Below the pieces are notes generated by a model that had not been told where the DNA came from, ran no database searches, and worked only from the letters and a program-made list of their open reading frames with translations. The position numbers were made by a program, and so were the translations under genes. A DNA stretch of 64,000 nucleotides from Hydractinia symbiolongicarpus (taxonomy: Eukaryota; Cnidaria; Hydrozoa; Anthoathecata; Hydractiniidae), in contig NC_079886.1 in the NCBI RefSeq assembly GCF_029227915.1, positions 5,146,001 through 5,210,000 on the forward strand, in the 5' to 3' direction. Below, in pieces: positions 11,905 to 24,043 of this stretch (within the stretch, counting starts at the first letter, position 1; every line of letters begins with the position of its first letter).

Positions 11905-12025
11905 CTATTATATCCATTTTCGCTAGAAATGGATATTATATTCATTTCATGAAGCCGTGCATATGGATATAATATCCATTTTGCATTATCGCTATTATAT
12001 CCATTTTTCTTAGGTGACTATGTTG
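11905..12025 (-). repeat. Right terminal inverted repeat of the KDZ element
   Basis: On the complementary strand this repeats 5214-5335. The bases cacctaagaaaaatggata and the palindrome atggatattatatccat are shared, and the flanking bases (12026-12032) repeat the left target site. Confidence 0.8.
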
Positions 12026-12070
12026 CATATAAACACACTATTTCGGCAGGAACAGGATAAGCTGAGCTCA

Positions 12071-12280
12071 GCCAAAATAGTCAGATTGTGTGAAAAAACT
12101 AGATTTAAAATCGCAAGATATTCAAATCATATTAGGTTTTCTTTACGTTGTCGTCACGCTGATATTAATCCCAGAGAACTACACTACAAGGTGAAAACGG
12201 AGAGAACTCTAAAAATACTACTCCGTGCAAGTCTTCCATTGTTGCAGAAGCGGATTTATCCTAATTATATGATAAGATAA
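12071..12280 (+). pseudogene. Fragment resembling the N-terminal region of a retroelement protein (Penelope-like?)
   Basis: The frame holds a basic pattern (KIARYSNHIRFSLRCRHADI, then a KTERTLKILLRA segment). It resembles the region preceding the reverse transcriptase in Penelope-like elements (K-x-A-R-x-x-N-H-x-x-F-x-L-R-C). No reverse transcriptase follows, so at most a 5' fragment remains. It begins immediately after the KDZ target duplication, so the KDZ element may have landed in or beside this older relic. The assignment rests on memory of the motif only. Confidence 0.35.
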
Positions 12281-12289
12281 AATTTGCGT

Positions 12290-13634
12290 AATACGGAAAT
12301 ATACGTGCGGTACTGTCAGGTGAACATTACGACGAAATGATAAAATTCACGATGGTAATTGTGAGAAAAAATGTGATTGTGCAAAATCAGACATCTTAAA
12401 AAGTTCTCGAATGTCAATAGACCCGTGGTTAATGAAAATATTTCCATTGATACATCGAAGTGGGTTAAAAGAAAACATTGTTTTAAAAGAATTATTGTCT
12501 AACTCCAACAAAGTTTACCAACTAAACAATTGTTGTAATTGTAAAACAGGTATTTAAATTATTGTCACAGGACGAAGCGGACACTTGCCGTGCGGAAATT
12601 AGCCTTTACGAAACACAAAAGTTTTAAAGACTAAACAGGAACGTATTACACTACCTCAATTGAGAAAAGAATAATTGCCTGGACAAAACTTTATATTTCT
12701 TTAATTAATTAAAATTTTATTATATATTCTATAAATTATAGGCTCCGTAGTGATGTGAGAACAAAAAGTGTTTTATGTAAACCTTACAGAAGGATTTGAG
12801 ACTCTGTTTTGTTCTTATTTATCGTTCAATTTTAAGGTTCGTGTTCTGATATTATGAAAAAAAGTGTTAGATTTTTTATGTGTTGTGTTTTTTTATTGTA
12901 AATTTGCAGTTTTTTCATGTCTAAGATGATACTTCGTACTTATTATAGCCCCCGTACACATACGAAGATTTCATCACTTCGCTTGATGTACATGTCATTG
13001 TCATCTTCATCTTTTGGGGAAACTTTATTGTACTAAATATTAAAATAACTGTAATAAATAACATACATAAATCATTTTATTCGCAACATATACATCAGTT
13101 ACTTTATAGCTCCAATGTACGTTAGACAGAAAGAAATGATGTGTGAATGTGTACAAAGATGTATAACCCTCTGTATCAACATCTCTGTTACTAGACTCGT
13201 GCAAACAATATATCTTGAATCACTTATACACGCGTAACATTGGTTAATTTATATGTTTTCAAAAATCAATTCAATGACTGTTTTAGATGTACTACGGCTT
13301 CCTTCTAGACATACGACTCATAAAACACAAGGCTAATTAGTTGAATGTTTTAATTTTAAATCTATTAATTCATTAATGAAAGGTCTAAACAATGCAATTA
13401 CGTTTGTTTTCAGTAGCGTTGGATCCCCACAGTGGAATTCTCTCAAGGAGGCACATAAAAAAATGGGCACTTTGACTTGTCTCGGACAAATTTTTTTAAA
13501 AAACTCATGTATTTACATATCGATATATTCAACAGGTTTTCTCTCAGAGAATAAACAGTTCCGAAATTTAAAGTTACAGTGATTGTAAAATTAGATTTTA
13601 AATCCACTGTTTTGATATCTGATAGTCCAGGTTT
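12290..13634. other. Intergenic AT-rich DNA, nothing recognised
   Basis: No coding exon, RNA gene or structured repeat was identified. Short frames occur without splice or family support. Confidence 0.35.
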
Positions 13635-13639
13635 TAAAA

Positions 13640-14340
13640 TTTCCGCCCTTCCCCTGACGTTTTTTTTTCAATAACCCCTTAACGCTATGCTGCATGGCTA
13701 TGATACTTACTGAGTTAAAATTTTATTTATTAGATTTAGGTAGGTCCCATGCCTTTCAGAGGCTTTGATATTGGCTATTACTCGGAACTACCCCTAAAAA
13801 TCTCAATGAAACTCTTGTTAGGATTATCCTTAGAGCTTGAACCTTACAATACAACTTTGTTTTATCAAGTAGAATCATTTTCCATGTTTTGGACACGTGA
13901 TTAATCCCATTTCCTGATTTTTTGGACTTTACTCGAAAATAAAAAAAAACCGGATTTTCGGGTAATTTTTGGCAACTTTTTATGCGATCTATGTAAAACC
14001 GGAAAATAGGTTAAATAACTTTTATGTAGCTTTCAGAAACTTCAAACAGAATGTAAAAATTCGATCTAGAACTAAAGTAATTAAATTTTAAGCAGATGAT
14101 GGCATTTTGAACAAATTTCAAGCTTTTGATGACGTCACAGAAAATATGCTGACGCAAGCAAAAAATTATTGCCGCCATTTTGTTCCTTTTGTGACGTACT
14201 GTAAGTGTGCCAAGTTTGATTAAATTGAACAAGCCTATGAACAGTTATTGAGGGGGGTGGGAGGGGAGCGGCACCCCCTTTCTCCCGGTCATAATATGTT
14301 CGAAAAAACCCCGGACCGAATGGGGTTAAACTAGTTTCCC
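13640..14340 (+). repeat. Dispersed repeat family, copy A
   Basis: This stretch shares blocks with 51345-51640 (same strand) and 42740-43015 (opposite strand). Shared features are a taatgctatg-type block, the block ggctattactcggaactacc followed by ccctaaaaatctc, and an end block near cggtcataatatgttcg followed by ccccggaccgaatgg. An internal part (about 14110-14220, gacgtcacag through ccattttgttcc) recurs diverged at 15420-15510. No coding content or clear inverted termini were found. Confidence 0.6.
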
Positions 14341-14912
14341 AACTACGTCAACGTTATCGAGTAAAAAGATTAAAAGGAAGCGGATTTTTTTCTCACAGTC
14401 TAATTAAATTGCTATGAGCAGATAGAAAGTAAAGTAGTTGAACTGTCAATGAATATAAAAAGCTGAAAGCTGACAGCTATGATCTATCCGTCAGACATGT
14501 TGTTTTGGTTAATTCAATGTCTTTATTGACAAAAATCGCTGGGATTTTCTACTCAATTAAATTGGTTCTTTAATTAACCAATCCTTCGCAAATCAAACAA
14601 TAGGTTTTTTGCAAATGTTTACCAAAGTTTACAAAAGTTAGCGGATTTTTCTACATGCGCGCGCATGTTGGTAGGTAAAAAATAGGAATCAAAAAATTAA
14701 AGTAAAATCGAATTCGCAGATTATTTAGAAACACGAATTCCAAAAGGCGCTGAAATTAATTCTTTAACTACATCTTTCTCTTTTTTAAAAGGTTTTTCTT
14801 ATTTTAAACAAATAGTTCTTTTTCTGAATGATTTTTATGAAATTTTATCTTATGGATATAACTCCTTGTTTGTCAGCAAATCTACAGTAACAAATTTGTT
14901 TTTTGAAAATAT

Positions 14913-15015
14913 AACAGCAACAACAACAAAAACAAAAACAGCAAAAACAACAACCACAAAAACAACAACAACAACAACAAAAGAAAAAGCGAAAACTGAA
15001 ACAACGATAAAAAAA
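14913..15015 (+). repeat. CAA-rich low-complexity tract
   Basis: The plus strand is almost only C and A (acaacaacaaaaacaaaaac and variants). The frames it opens on both strands (Thr/Lys-rich on plus, Cys/Phe-rich on minus) are artefacts of composition and not genes. Confidence 0.85.
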
Positions 15016-15419
15016 AAAAAATATCAATTTAGAAAAAAGTTTCATCATTTTTATTCAGGATCATAAAAAAATCTTAAGAATTCACACTATTTTAATACAA
15101 TAAAACCTTCTGCAATCTGTAATAGCTTTGTTAAAAATAGACAAAAGAATTAACTAATCTCCTATTGCCGCAATAAATTTTATTAAAAATGCTAAAACAT
15201 ATGACGGGGGTTACTTCAATTTACAAAGAACACTTCTTGATTTTCATTTTATTTAAGCGATCAAATTTTGACGCTTTATCATTTGGGGTAAGTACAAACC
15301 CAACGGTATGTCAAACAGCCTTATTTGACTAACGGAAACTGCGGATGGAACGTGTAAATTAGTTCTTCAGCAAAAGTAGTTGGATTTCAAAACAGAATGG
15401 TATTTTAGAAGAATTTCAA

Positions 15420-15510
15420 AACTTCTGATCATATGACAGTAAAAGTGCTGACATCAGCAAAAGTTTATTGACACCATTTTGTTCCCTTTTTGACTTACTA
15501 CAAATGTGAT
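15420..15510 (+). repeat. Partial diverged copy of the repeat seen at 14110-14220
   Basis: The order ttctgatcatatgacagt, gctgacatcagcaaa, attgacaccattttgttccc parallels 14110-14220 with many substitutions. It lies about 400 bases upstream of the LRR gene start. Confidence 0.5.
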
Positions 15511-15933
15511 AAGAACAATCCCACTTGGAAATTACCTACCAGAAGTTGTTAAAAATAAGACGGAATCAGGTTCCACTCCTACTCGCTCTTCGATGTATAG
15601 CCTAAAGTAATCCGTGTATTAAAGAATTAAAGAACGGAGTTTGTACTGTTATTAACCAATGGAAATTATTTATTGTGAAATATTATTTACAAGGAATTTT
15701 TACCCCCTAAATACACTCACCATGAATAATATTAATACCATGAATAGATTGTAAACTGCATAAAATCTTAAAGATAGTGTTTACCGTGCATTGCAGAAAA
15801 AACATTTTTTAACTTTATTTTGCTAAAAATTTGATACACAAAGTCTTTAATAATTATAGCTTAGAATTTTAAAGTTAATTTTTAAATAATTGTCGATTTT
15901 CTGGTTTGCATCGTCAAGAATTGATTGCAACCA

Positions 15934-18900
15934 ATGATGTTATTCATTTTGTTATTGCTCGTTGGATATGGATATGGTGAAAAATGTGTTGCACCTCCAA
16001 CTTGTCATTGTCCAACTGATACTCATATATATTGTCGAAGCCAAGCTTCAGAAATATTACCCATCATGACTAATTTTCAAGTTGAGGTCATGCTTCTGAC
16101 TTATGAAAATGTAGGATTTATACCAGAGTATTATTTCCAACAATTTAGCAAGTTAAAATCACTTATCATTACTTTTGGAAAATTCGTGTATTTACCGCGT
16201 CATGCTTTATCAGGACTTTCTAACTTGGAAGAGTTGTATATACAAAATTCGCAACTTCATCATATTCATCCTTATGCGTTTACTGATTTAAAAAAATTGA
16301 GATATCTACATCTTGGAGGAAACAAACTTAGAAGCATACCACGAGAAGCGTTTAAAAATCTTTATTCTTTAAATAAATTATATTTACAGAACAATTTTCT
16401 TCACAGTCTCCACCTTGTGTTTCCCAAAAAATTTCTTACTCATCTCTTCTTATCCAACAACAGATTTCAAAATATGTCAAACATTTATTTTGAGGATTTA
16501 ACTGGTGTGGGTAACTTTGATCTTTCCAATAATATGATAAAAGTGTTATCAAACAAAATGTTTAGAAAAATTCGAATCAGCAGTTTGGACATTTCTTATA
16601 ATAAAATCAGGACGTTGGAAAAAGAAGCATTTGAAGGAGCAGTTAGTTTAGGCACATTAAATATGCGTCAAAACCGGATTAAAAGTATTGAACCAATGAC
16701 TTTTAAATATACACCGTTAAGTTCTTTGTATTTGGACAATAACAAACTCAAAAATCTCGAAAGTTATAGTTTTTACGGTTTGTATAATTTAAAAAGCCTA
16801 ACATTAAGTAACAACGAAATCTCTGCTATACAGAAAAATGCATTTAAAGGCGCAAGAGTAACTAAAGAACTATCCCTCGAAAAAAATTTCATTAAATTTA
16901 TTTACCCTGGTACATTTTCAGGAATGTGCAACATGAAGACATTTAAACTCTCGTGGAACAATATTGAAAAAATAGAAAATGGAACATTTGAGGGATGTAC
17001 AATACTTGAAAATTTACATTTGGAAAACAATAACATTTCAAAGATTGAAAGAAATGGCATTGCACCGGCGAAGAGTTTAAAAAACATTTATCTACAGAAC
17101 AATAAACTTCAAAGTGTCGAACCGAATACTTTTAATTTACCTAAAGTTCTCAGTATTCATTTGGAGAACAACAAAATTGAAAAGATTTCCAGTACTGCGT
17201 TTAAAGACGCTTTTAACTTGAACGTTCTCTATATGCAAAATAATATGATCCCGATTATTTCAAGGAATATATTTGAAAATTCACAAAAACTAAAATTCAT
17301 TTATCTTCAACAAAATCTAATATCCAGGTTGCCTTTAGAAATTTTCCAAACTCTACAACTCTTAAGAAGTGTAGACCTTTCCAACAACCAAATAACTAGA
17401 ATTGATTTCCAAATTTTTGGTCAGTGCAGTAAAATTTTAGAAATAGGATTAAGCCATAATAAAATAGAAAAGGTTGCAAATTCCCTGCATTCGGAATTGC
17501 CACATTTAAGAACCATGAAGTTGCAAAACAATAAAATCAAATATTTTCCAAGTTTACTGTCCTTTCCATCCTTATCACATCTGGATTTGCATATGAATAC
17601 AATTGCTGAACTACCATCAAATGTTTTTCTTCAACTACCAAAAGTAATTTACGTCGATTTAAGCAGTAACAAGATACAAGCATTGCCCTTCCAAGCATTT
17701 TATGGTGCAAAGATGCTGAAGACATTGTACTTACATGACAACAACATTTCCGAAGTAGGTAGCACAGTTTTTCCACAACTTCCAAATGTGACAGAAATAA
17801 ACTTTAGCAGCAATATGATCAAGGTATTCGCAAGCGGCTTTTTGCAAAAGTTTAAGAATCTTCAAAAGTTGAATATTGGAAATAATAGAATTTCCAATAT
17901 TCCCTCCGAAATGTTTAATGGCTTACATCGTCTGGAAATGTTAGATGTCAGTAACAATGAAATAAGGGATATTGACAAGAACTCATTTAGTGATTTGAAA
18001 CTATTAAAACACCTGTATCTCAGCAACAACCATATTTACAATTTGTCGGCTGATCACTTCAAATATAATGAGTATTTAGAATCCATGAAACTGGATAGAA
18101 ACATGCTCACACAAATATATAGAGAAACGTTCGGTCAGTTAAGAAACCTAATGAGCTTGGATCTCAGTGGAAACAAGTTAAAAAATTTGATTAAAATGTC
18201 ACTTACTGGCTTGACAAAGTTGAAAACGTTTGATTTGAGTCAAAACATGCTTAATGGACTTCCAATCGGATTATTTGACAGCGCCAAATACGTGACGAAG
18301 TTACATCTAAACCATAATCAACTCGTAAGTTTACCGTTCTCCATTAAAATGTTAAAGGATTTGGAATATCTGGATTTAAGTCATAACTCATTGCGTGTAC
18401 TAGAATCTGGTGTATTAAACGGATTGTCTGGCTTAAGATATCTTAATTTAGCAAGTAACATTATTGAAATGTTACCAGAAAATTTAGTGAATAAAAATTC
18501 CTCTTTATATGATTTAAATCTTAGTGGCAACAGAATAACTGAAATCAAAAAGTTTACAGGAATAAAAGTATTATTAAAGCTCAATCTAAAACACAATCGA
18601 ATCATAAAGATACACCCTCATGTTTTTAAAGAAATAGTTAGGTTTGATTCGTTGGATGTATCCAATAATGAATTAAAAGAATTTATAAATGTCATGGCTT
18701 CAAATTCGAACTTAAAAAATTTAAATTTGGCAAACAACAAAATCGAGAATGTTGATTCTATAGGATTAAAGTATTTGCACAACTTGCGTGAAGTGTCGAT
18801 CCGAGGAAATAATATTACCCATATTCCAAAAAATTCTTTTGGCAAATCTCTGAGAATCATTAATTTATCTGAAAATCGGGTTACGAATATCGAGAAAAGA

Positions 18901-20243
18901 GCTTTTGAAGAAACAGTCACAATTAAGGAGTTGTTATTGGCTAATAATTCCATCCAATCAATGGATCCTGACATAGCAGACTATCTTCAGAGTGTTCAGA
19001 AAATTGACATTCGATTTAATCACTTAAGTTGTAATTGCAAATTCGCTGAATTTGTAAAAAAATGCCCAACAGGAAGTGTCATACTCAGTAGATGTGTCAG
19101 TTCTATTTCGACCAATGGCTCATACAACTTTATTTTTGATGAAAACTATGGTAATGCTACATCAAACGGATGTGCTAAGTTGAACCCCTTCGATTCTAAA
19201 ATGGAAAATGTGTGCAAAAATGGTGGTAGACGTGTGTTTGTAAATGGAAGATATTCCTGTGTGTGTACTGCCAACTTCAGCGGAAAGAATTGTGAAAAGA
19301 AAGAAAATGCGAATCAAATATACAACAAAGACACGAATGAAAAGAGCAATAAATGGATAATAATTGGATCAGCTTTAGCTTTGGGTTTTATCTTGTTGCT
19401 TCTTATTGTTGTTGTGATTATTAAAATATGTAGAAATTCTGCACCAGCCAAGGTTTGTATTCACATACTCAAACATTGGTTAAATCAGCTTAATGTTATA
19501 ATGTGGAATAAATTCTCTTTTCTCTCATAGGACAAACAAGTAGCACAACTTTCCAAAAGCAACGAGTACAGCACTGATTATGGTAAAGAAATGGTAAGAT
19601 GTTTTTGCACTGTAAATAAAATAAGAAATATTTTTATTATATCACACTCAGCATTACCTTCATAATCTTTACACGATCAATTAAGAAATGTAGCGCGTCC
19701 TCTCTAGAACGAGCAGTTGAGGAACAATAATTTAATCCTCCTTGAAGAGTTTTGACCTTTAACTTTACGTCAGTTATTTTAAATATTTTGCTGTATATGT
19801 TAAAATTAAAGTCCTTTTTCTGTCTAATATAAGTTAAAATTGCAAAGTAATTGATCGTTTAATCCATAAGACATGCACTAATCCATACATGGTACATAAT
19901 CCAGCATATATACTTTTTCAGGAAGCTCGTACAAAAGACTGCGTTGGTACAGATATTGAAGGAAGAGAGTGCATAGAGACAGAAATGTATCTGGAATCAG
20001 AGGTATATCCAAGATTTTTACGCATTTGCACATATTGTTTTCTCTAATGTAACTTGAAATTGCAAAGTATCTAATCCTGAGACATTAACTAGATTTATGT
20101 ATATAAGAAATTATAATGATTCTGATATTTAGTACAAAGAGCTCGAGCCAAAAGACGAAGATGACAATGCAAATGAAGCGATGGAATCTTCCCATAGGAA
20201 CAATGAAGGATATGATAATTCGAATGAAGTCAAACCATCCTAA
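15934..20243 (+). CDS. Large LRR-EGF type I membrane protein (~1,257 aa), four exons
   Basis: Exons 15934-19452, 19531-19593, 19922-20002 and 20133-20243 all join in phase 0 at GT/AG borders. The ATG at 15934 is chosen because a hydrophobic signal peptide (MMLFILLLLVGYGYG) follows. A cysteine-rich N-cap (CVAPPTCHCPTDTHIYC) leads into roughly 40 leucine-rich repeats of about 24 residues (residues ~50-1040), a C-cap starting LSCNCKFAEFVKKC, one EGF-like module (CKNGGRRVF to CVCTANFSGKNC), a transmembrane helix (WIIIGSALALGFILLLLIVV) and a short acidic cytoplasmic tail in exons 2-4. The tail holds tyrosines (NEYSTDY, EMYLESEYKEL) but no TIR, kinase or death domain. The LRR array recalls chaoptin- or Toll-ectodomain-like adhesion and recognition receptors of animals. 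A surface adhesion or recognition role is inferred; the ligand is unknown. No stop or frameshift was seen. Confidence 0.92.
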
Positions 20244-20342
20244 ACATGAGAAAAAAACACAGTTATTTAATCTGCACGCTTTTTGTATGTGAGTCATTTT
20301 ATGAGAACACTGCTCTTAGATTTTAAGAAGACATGAGAACAA

Positions 20343-20348
20343 AATAAA
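20343..20348 (+). promoter_or_regulatory. Candidate polyadenylation signal of the LRR gene
   Basis: AATAAA lies about 100 bases after the LRR stop codon at 20243, a normal distance. In such AT-rich DNA the hexamer is common by chance. Confidence 0.4.
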
Positions 20349-21007
20349 AACTTTACAAAGTCTGGGTTACAAATCCTTTATAAAAAAAGAATCATAATTT
20401 TGAAGAAAAATAAGAACAATCTAGGATTTAAATATCCTTATGATTCTCTCTCATCTACCATAACTGCATCAGCATGTGACGCGTGGCCATGTGGTTAACC
20501 CATGCCATGTGAGGGAAACTGAGTAAGTAATGCCGGTGTATACTTAATGTATGCATTACGAACACAGGATCCACATTGACAACTAAAGTGTCTATATCCT
20601 GTGAAAGTATTTGGAATAATATTAAGAATAACAACGCAATATTTTCAGACATGAATGAACACATTTTAGAGTAAAAAAATTATAAATAAGATCAAAACCA
20701 GGAAAATTTCTGAAGTTGGTTTCTTACGAATATATAACACATAAGAACAATATAAGAACATACAACGATGATATAGGCTTAAAAAATAGGAAAAAACTGT
20801 TGCTTATAAAAAAGCGTGTAATTTTATTTCATAAAGTAGTGCAGATGGAGGAGACACATTATTTGAGTAAGTACCATGTCATATGTTGAAAGTATGCACT
20901 AGGTCAATTACATTTGTTTGTGTTTTGTTTTATTATTATAATCAAAAAATGTATTTTTTTATAAACTTCGTATTTTTTTTATTTGTTTAAATTTTGGCAT
21001 TTAAAAT
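20349..21007. other. Intergenic, nothing recognised
   Basis: AT-rich DNA with no supported exon on either strand. Confidence 0.35.
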
Positions 21008-21383
21008 AATTTTTACTCACAGTGACACAAGAATCATAGTGTATGATGAATTGACAGCTTAACATATCAAAACAGAAACATCAAGGAAAACAACAAGTAG
21101 AAATCTCTCTTTTTTAACTAATTTTGTATGGTGCTCTCGTATAATGGTTTTATATAATAGCGTGTAGATTAAATAAGATATTATGTTAATCAAAAACTTT
21201 TTTGTTAATCAAAAACTTTTTTATTACTTCGAATTTTTTTTTGTTTGATTTTCGCAGTAATTTTTGCTCACAGTGGTACAAAAATCTTAGTGCATGATGA
21301 ATTGACAGCTTAACATATCAAAACAGAAACATCAAGGCAAACGACAACTAAAAATCATTCCTATTTAATTAATTTTTTATGGT
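21008..21383 (+). repeat. Two direct copies of a ~125-bp unit, 251 bp apart
   Basis: Segments near 21010-21135 and 21260-21385 share tgatgaattgacagcttaac, then atatcaaaacagaaacatca, with a few differences elsewhere (cacagtgacacaagaatcat versus cacagtggtacaaaaatctt). Between them is a short repeat of ttgttaatcaaaaactttt. This is a local tandem duplication of non-coding DNA. Confidence 0.75.
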
Positions 21384-21389
21384 ATATAA

Positions 21390-24043
21390 TTGTATTTAAT
21401 CGTATTTAACAAATTTCGTTTGGCATATAATCGTATTTAATTGTACTTACTTAATCTTGTTATTGTTAATTCATTTCTTTGTGAATGTTGCTTTTTAGGT
21501 AGAGCATTTCTTTTAAATTTACAATATAACTTTTATTATAAGTCAACTAACTTGTATTAAGTGCCCTGGACATTATGAAGTTACGTAAACCCTATCAAAA
21601 TCTGATCTTTGTATCTTAATGTTCATATAAATAAAAATGACGTCATATCATATTGTTGTTTCTGCTCTATTATATTCATTTATATCTCTGATTTCTGACA
21701 GTCACCTTGACTACCAGCAAACTCTTTCATCCACACGTTACCGACTTGTCTATTTTACATTTTCAGATATTAATGTCAGATCATTTCATTAATTCTGGAT
21801 GGTTGAAGCATGGTTAAAGCTGATTTTTTATATCAAAACCAACGAATATGCGCTTGAAACATTGCGACACTATTCTAGAACAATTAAAAAATAAATTTTT
21901 GTGAACATTATTTAAAATTACCTGCGAAAATTATTTGTTGATATGTCTATTTTTTAAATCAGAAAACTATTTTAAGATAAGCCGTGTTACATTATAATTT
22001 TCATTACTATCGTTTTCATTCCGTCCACTGCAAATTCTAATATGAAGTTAAAGGGGAGTGTCTACTCACTGTGGGAGTGAGTGGAGTGATGTTTACTACA
22101 ATCAATTTCATAATAGTTTTGTAAAAATCACTCTCCCCCCCACTCTTCCGTTTTTCCAATAATTTATGAACATGATTGTAGAGGTTTTACATAATCACAA
22201 CATAACACACCACAATGTAAGAAAATAATGGAACTCTGCTATCCAAGAAAAAAACAGTGATGAATTTAAGAAAATTGTGTCTTTGATAACGATGTACTGT
22301 TTGCAAATCTTGATTATTATAGACTAGTCGTTAGTCCTTCAAAATGTCCATTGATAACATTTAGATAGAGAATGCATAATAACAGTATCATCTTCAACGC
22401 TAAACTTTGCTCGTTAAACAATCTTTAACGAAATAAGACATTACTTTACGCGTAATTGTTTGTGCTTGTATTTATTTTCAGAGGAGTCGTGGCAACAGAC
22501 GGGATTTGAAACCACTTTAAAAGAAATCAGAATAGTTGTTTAAATTAATTTACATTTCCAAAAGCTCGGGATAACATATTTTCCGTCACCCGCTCTTGTA
22601 GGGTATTTTTTATTTACTGAAGTTTACTGACATAGAAAAAAACAACATCAGCAAAGTCATTTCGACTTTTAACTATATGAGAAACATGATGTTCTTTTCC
22701 TCGAAAATTAAGGGACCGATCTAACAGAAATGTAAATTCACTTTTTATTCATGTGGGGCACACTACCTAGTCCATTTTTCATAGTTATTTAAAACAAACG
22801 GTTTGACAAAGGACAACTTTCGTCAAGTCACGAAACCTTTATTAGGTATCCGAACTTCAATTTGAATTATTATTCAACATCAGATATCTTCTCATTGCTT
22901 TCTCCTATGCGAACGTTTCAGTGCTTTCATAATTCTGTCTTTGATAATGCTTTTGTTTTTGTACAATACATGCTCTGTACATGCTTACTTATTATTTTCA
23001 GTTTTATTCTAAAGATTCTGTATACTGTATTCTGTTACTATTTCTAAAAAAGTAATTCAAGCTTTTTGGAAACTGTCGGTAACGCCGTAGATCATAATTT
23101 TAGTCACTTGACTACTCGTCTTCTACCATTTAAACGAAGTTTACAAAAATGCTGTTACTGCTAACACTTTCGTGAGTCGAAACAAAAATTCTGTAAAAAT
23201 TCCTTGTTATCTTCCTTTAATACAATGTTGCAAAATGCAGTTAGTTAGTTATTATTATGGCAGTTATCTTAGATTTTAGGATTTAGAAATATATTTAGAG
23301 ATATATTTAGAAAGTATTTTTAGTAGATTTCAGGGTTCAGAAATCTATATTATTTTATCACACGCTTAAAATTTGTTTTCTGACTGCCACAAAATAAGTT
23401 TTGCTCGCCTCTCCTTAGGTTTTTTAAAGGTTAATGTCTTTATCTGTCTATATAACCATATAAGGAAATATTTGACAGGCGACTGTGTGTATTTAGTGCA
23501 ACCAGGTTGCTTCACAAAACAAATTTTAACAAGAATAATAATCAATAATAATTTCAGATCAAGTTGCATTATTAAAGTTTGTCTCATTTAACCGTATTTC
23601 CAACAAGACATATTATGTGAACAAACCATGCTGTGTTTTTTAATAAGTGAGCTGAATTTTTTGTTTACGTTCAGTTAGGCAGCTAGCAAGCTGGCGAAGT
23701 GAACTTTAGAAATAACGTTGACTCAACCTCGTACACAGTATTATATAACGTACAAAGTTGGTAAGAATCAGAAAAGTTGAAGTTAAGTAGGAGAATGAAC
23801 GTTACTCCCACCTCGAACACAGAGTCTGAAATTTTAAGCTGTAGATGTTGGTACATCCATTAGGTGAAGATAAAACATTCTAAAAATATAATATTTGCTC
23901 ATTTAATGTATTTTACAATATTCAGATACTTTACTGAACAAAATTATTCGCCACCTAATTTTAGGTGCAAAAATTGTGATGACCATCTTACAAAATCGCC
24001 CGTGTTCGTACAAGCGCCAAAATTGACTAACTTAGTGGACTAG
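21390..24043. other. Intergenic DNA or upstream introns of the 24-kb gene
   Basis: The gene whose last exons lie at 24044-24981 must have upstream exons ending in phase 0 before 24044, but none could be identified here with confidence. No repeats of note were seen. Confidence 0.3.

Larger units (their letters stand above)
5214..12025 (+). mobile_element. KDZ-type (Kyakuja/Dileera/Zisupton-like) DNA transposon, ~6.8 kb
   Basis: The ends are long inverted repeats: the left end from 5214 reads CAACATACTCACCTAAG and the right end, on the complementary strand from 12025, reads CAACATAGTCACCTAAG. Both continue nearly identically for over 60 bases. The bases catataa flank both ends (5207-5213 and 12026-12032), giving a 7-bp target duplication, or 8 with one mismatch. 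KDZ elements are known for duplications of about 8 bp. Inside, plus-strand exons encode a KDZ transposase. The subterminal regions are rich in the palindrome atggatattatatccat. The transposase is decayed, so the copy is probably immobile without help. Confidence 0.8.

Noticed and set aside
14845-15066. Overlapping Thr/Lys-rich and Cys/Phe-rich frames on both strands
   Set aside because: They are opened by a CAA/TTG microsatellite and have no other coding signal.
16902-18974. Minus-strand frames within the LRR gene
   Set aside because: They are antisense shadows of the repetitive LRR coding sequence.
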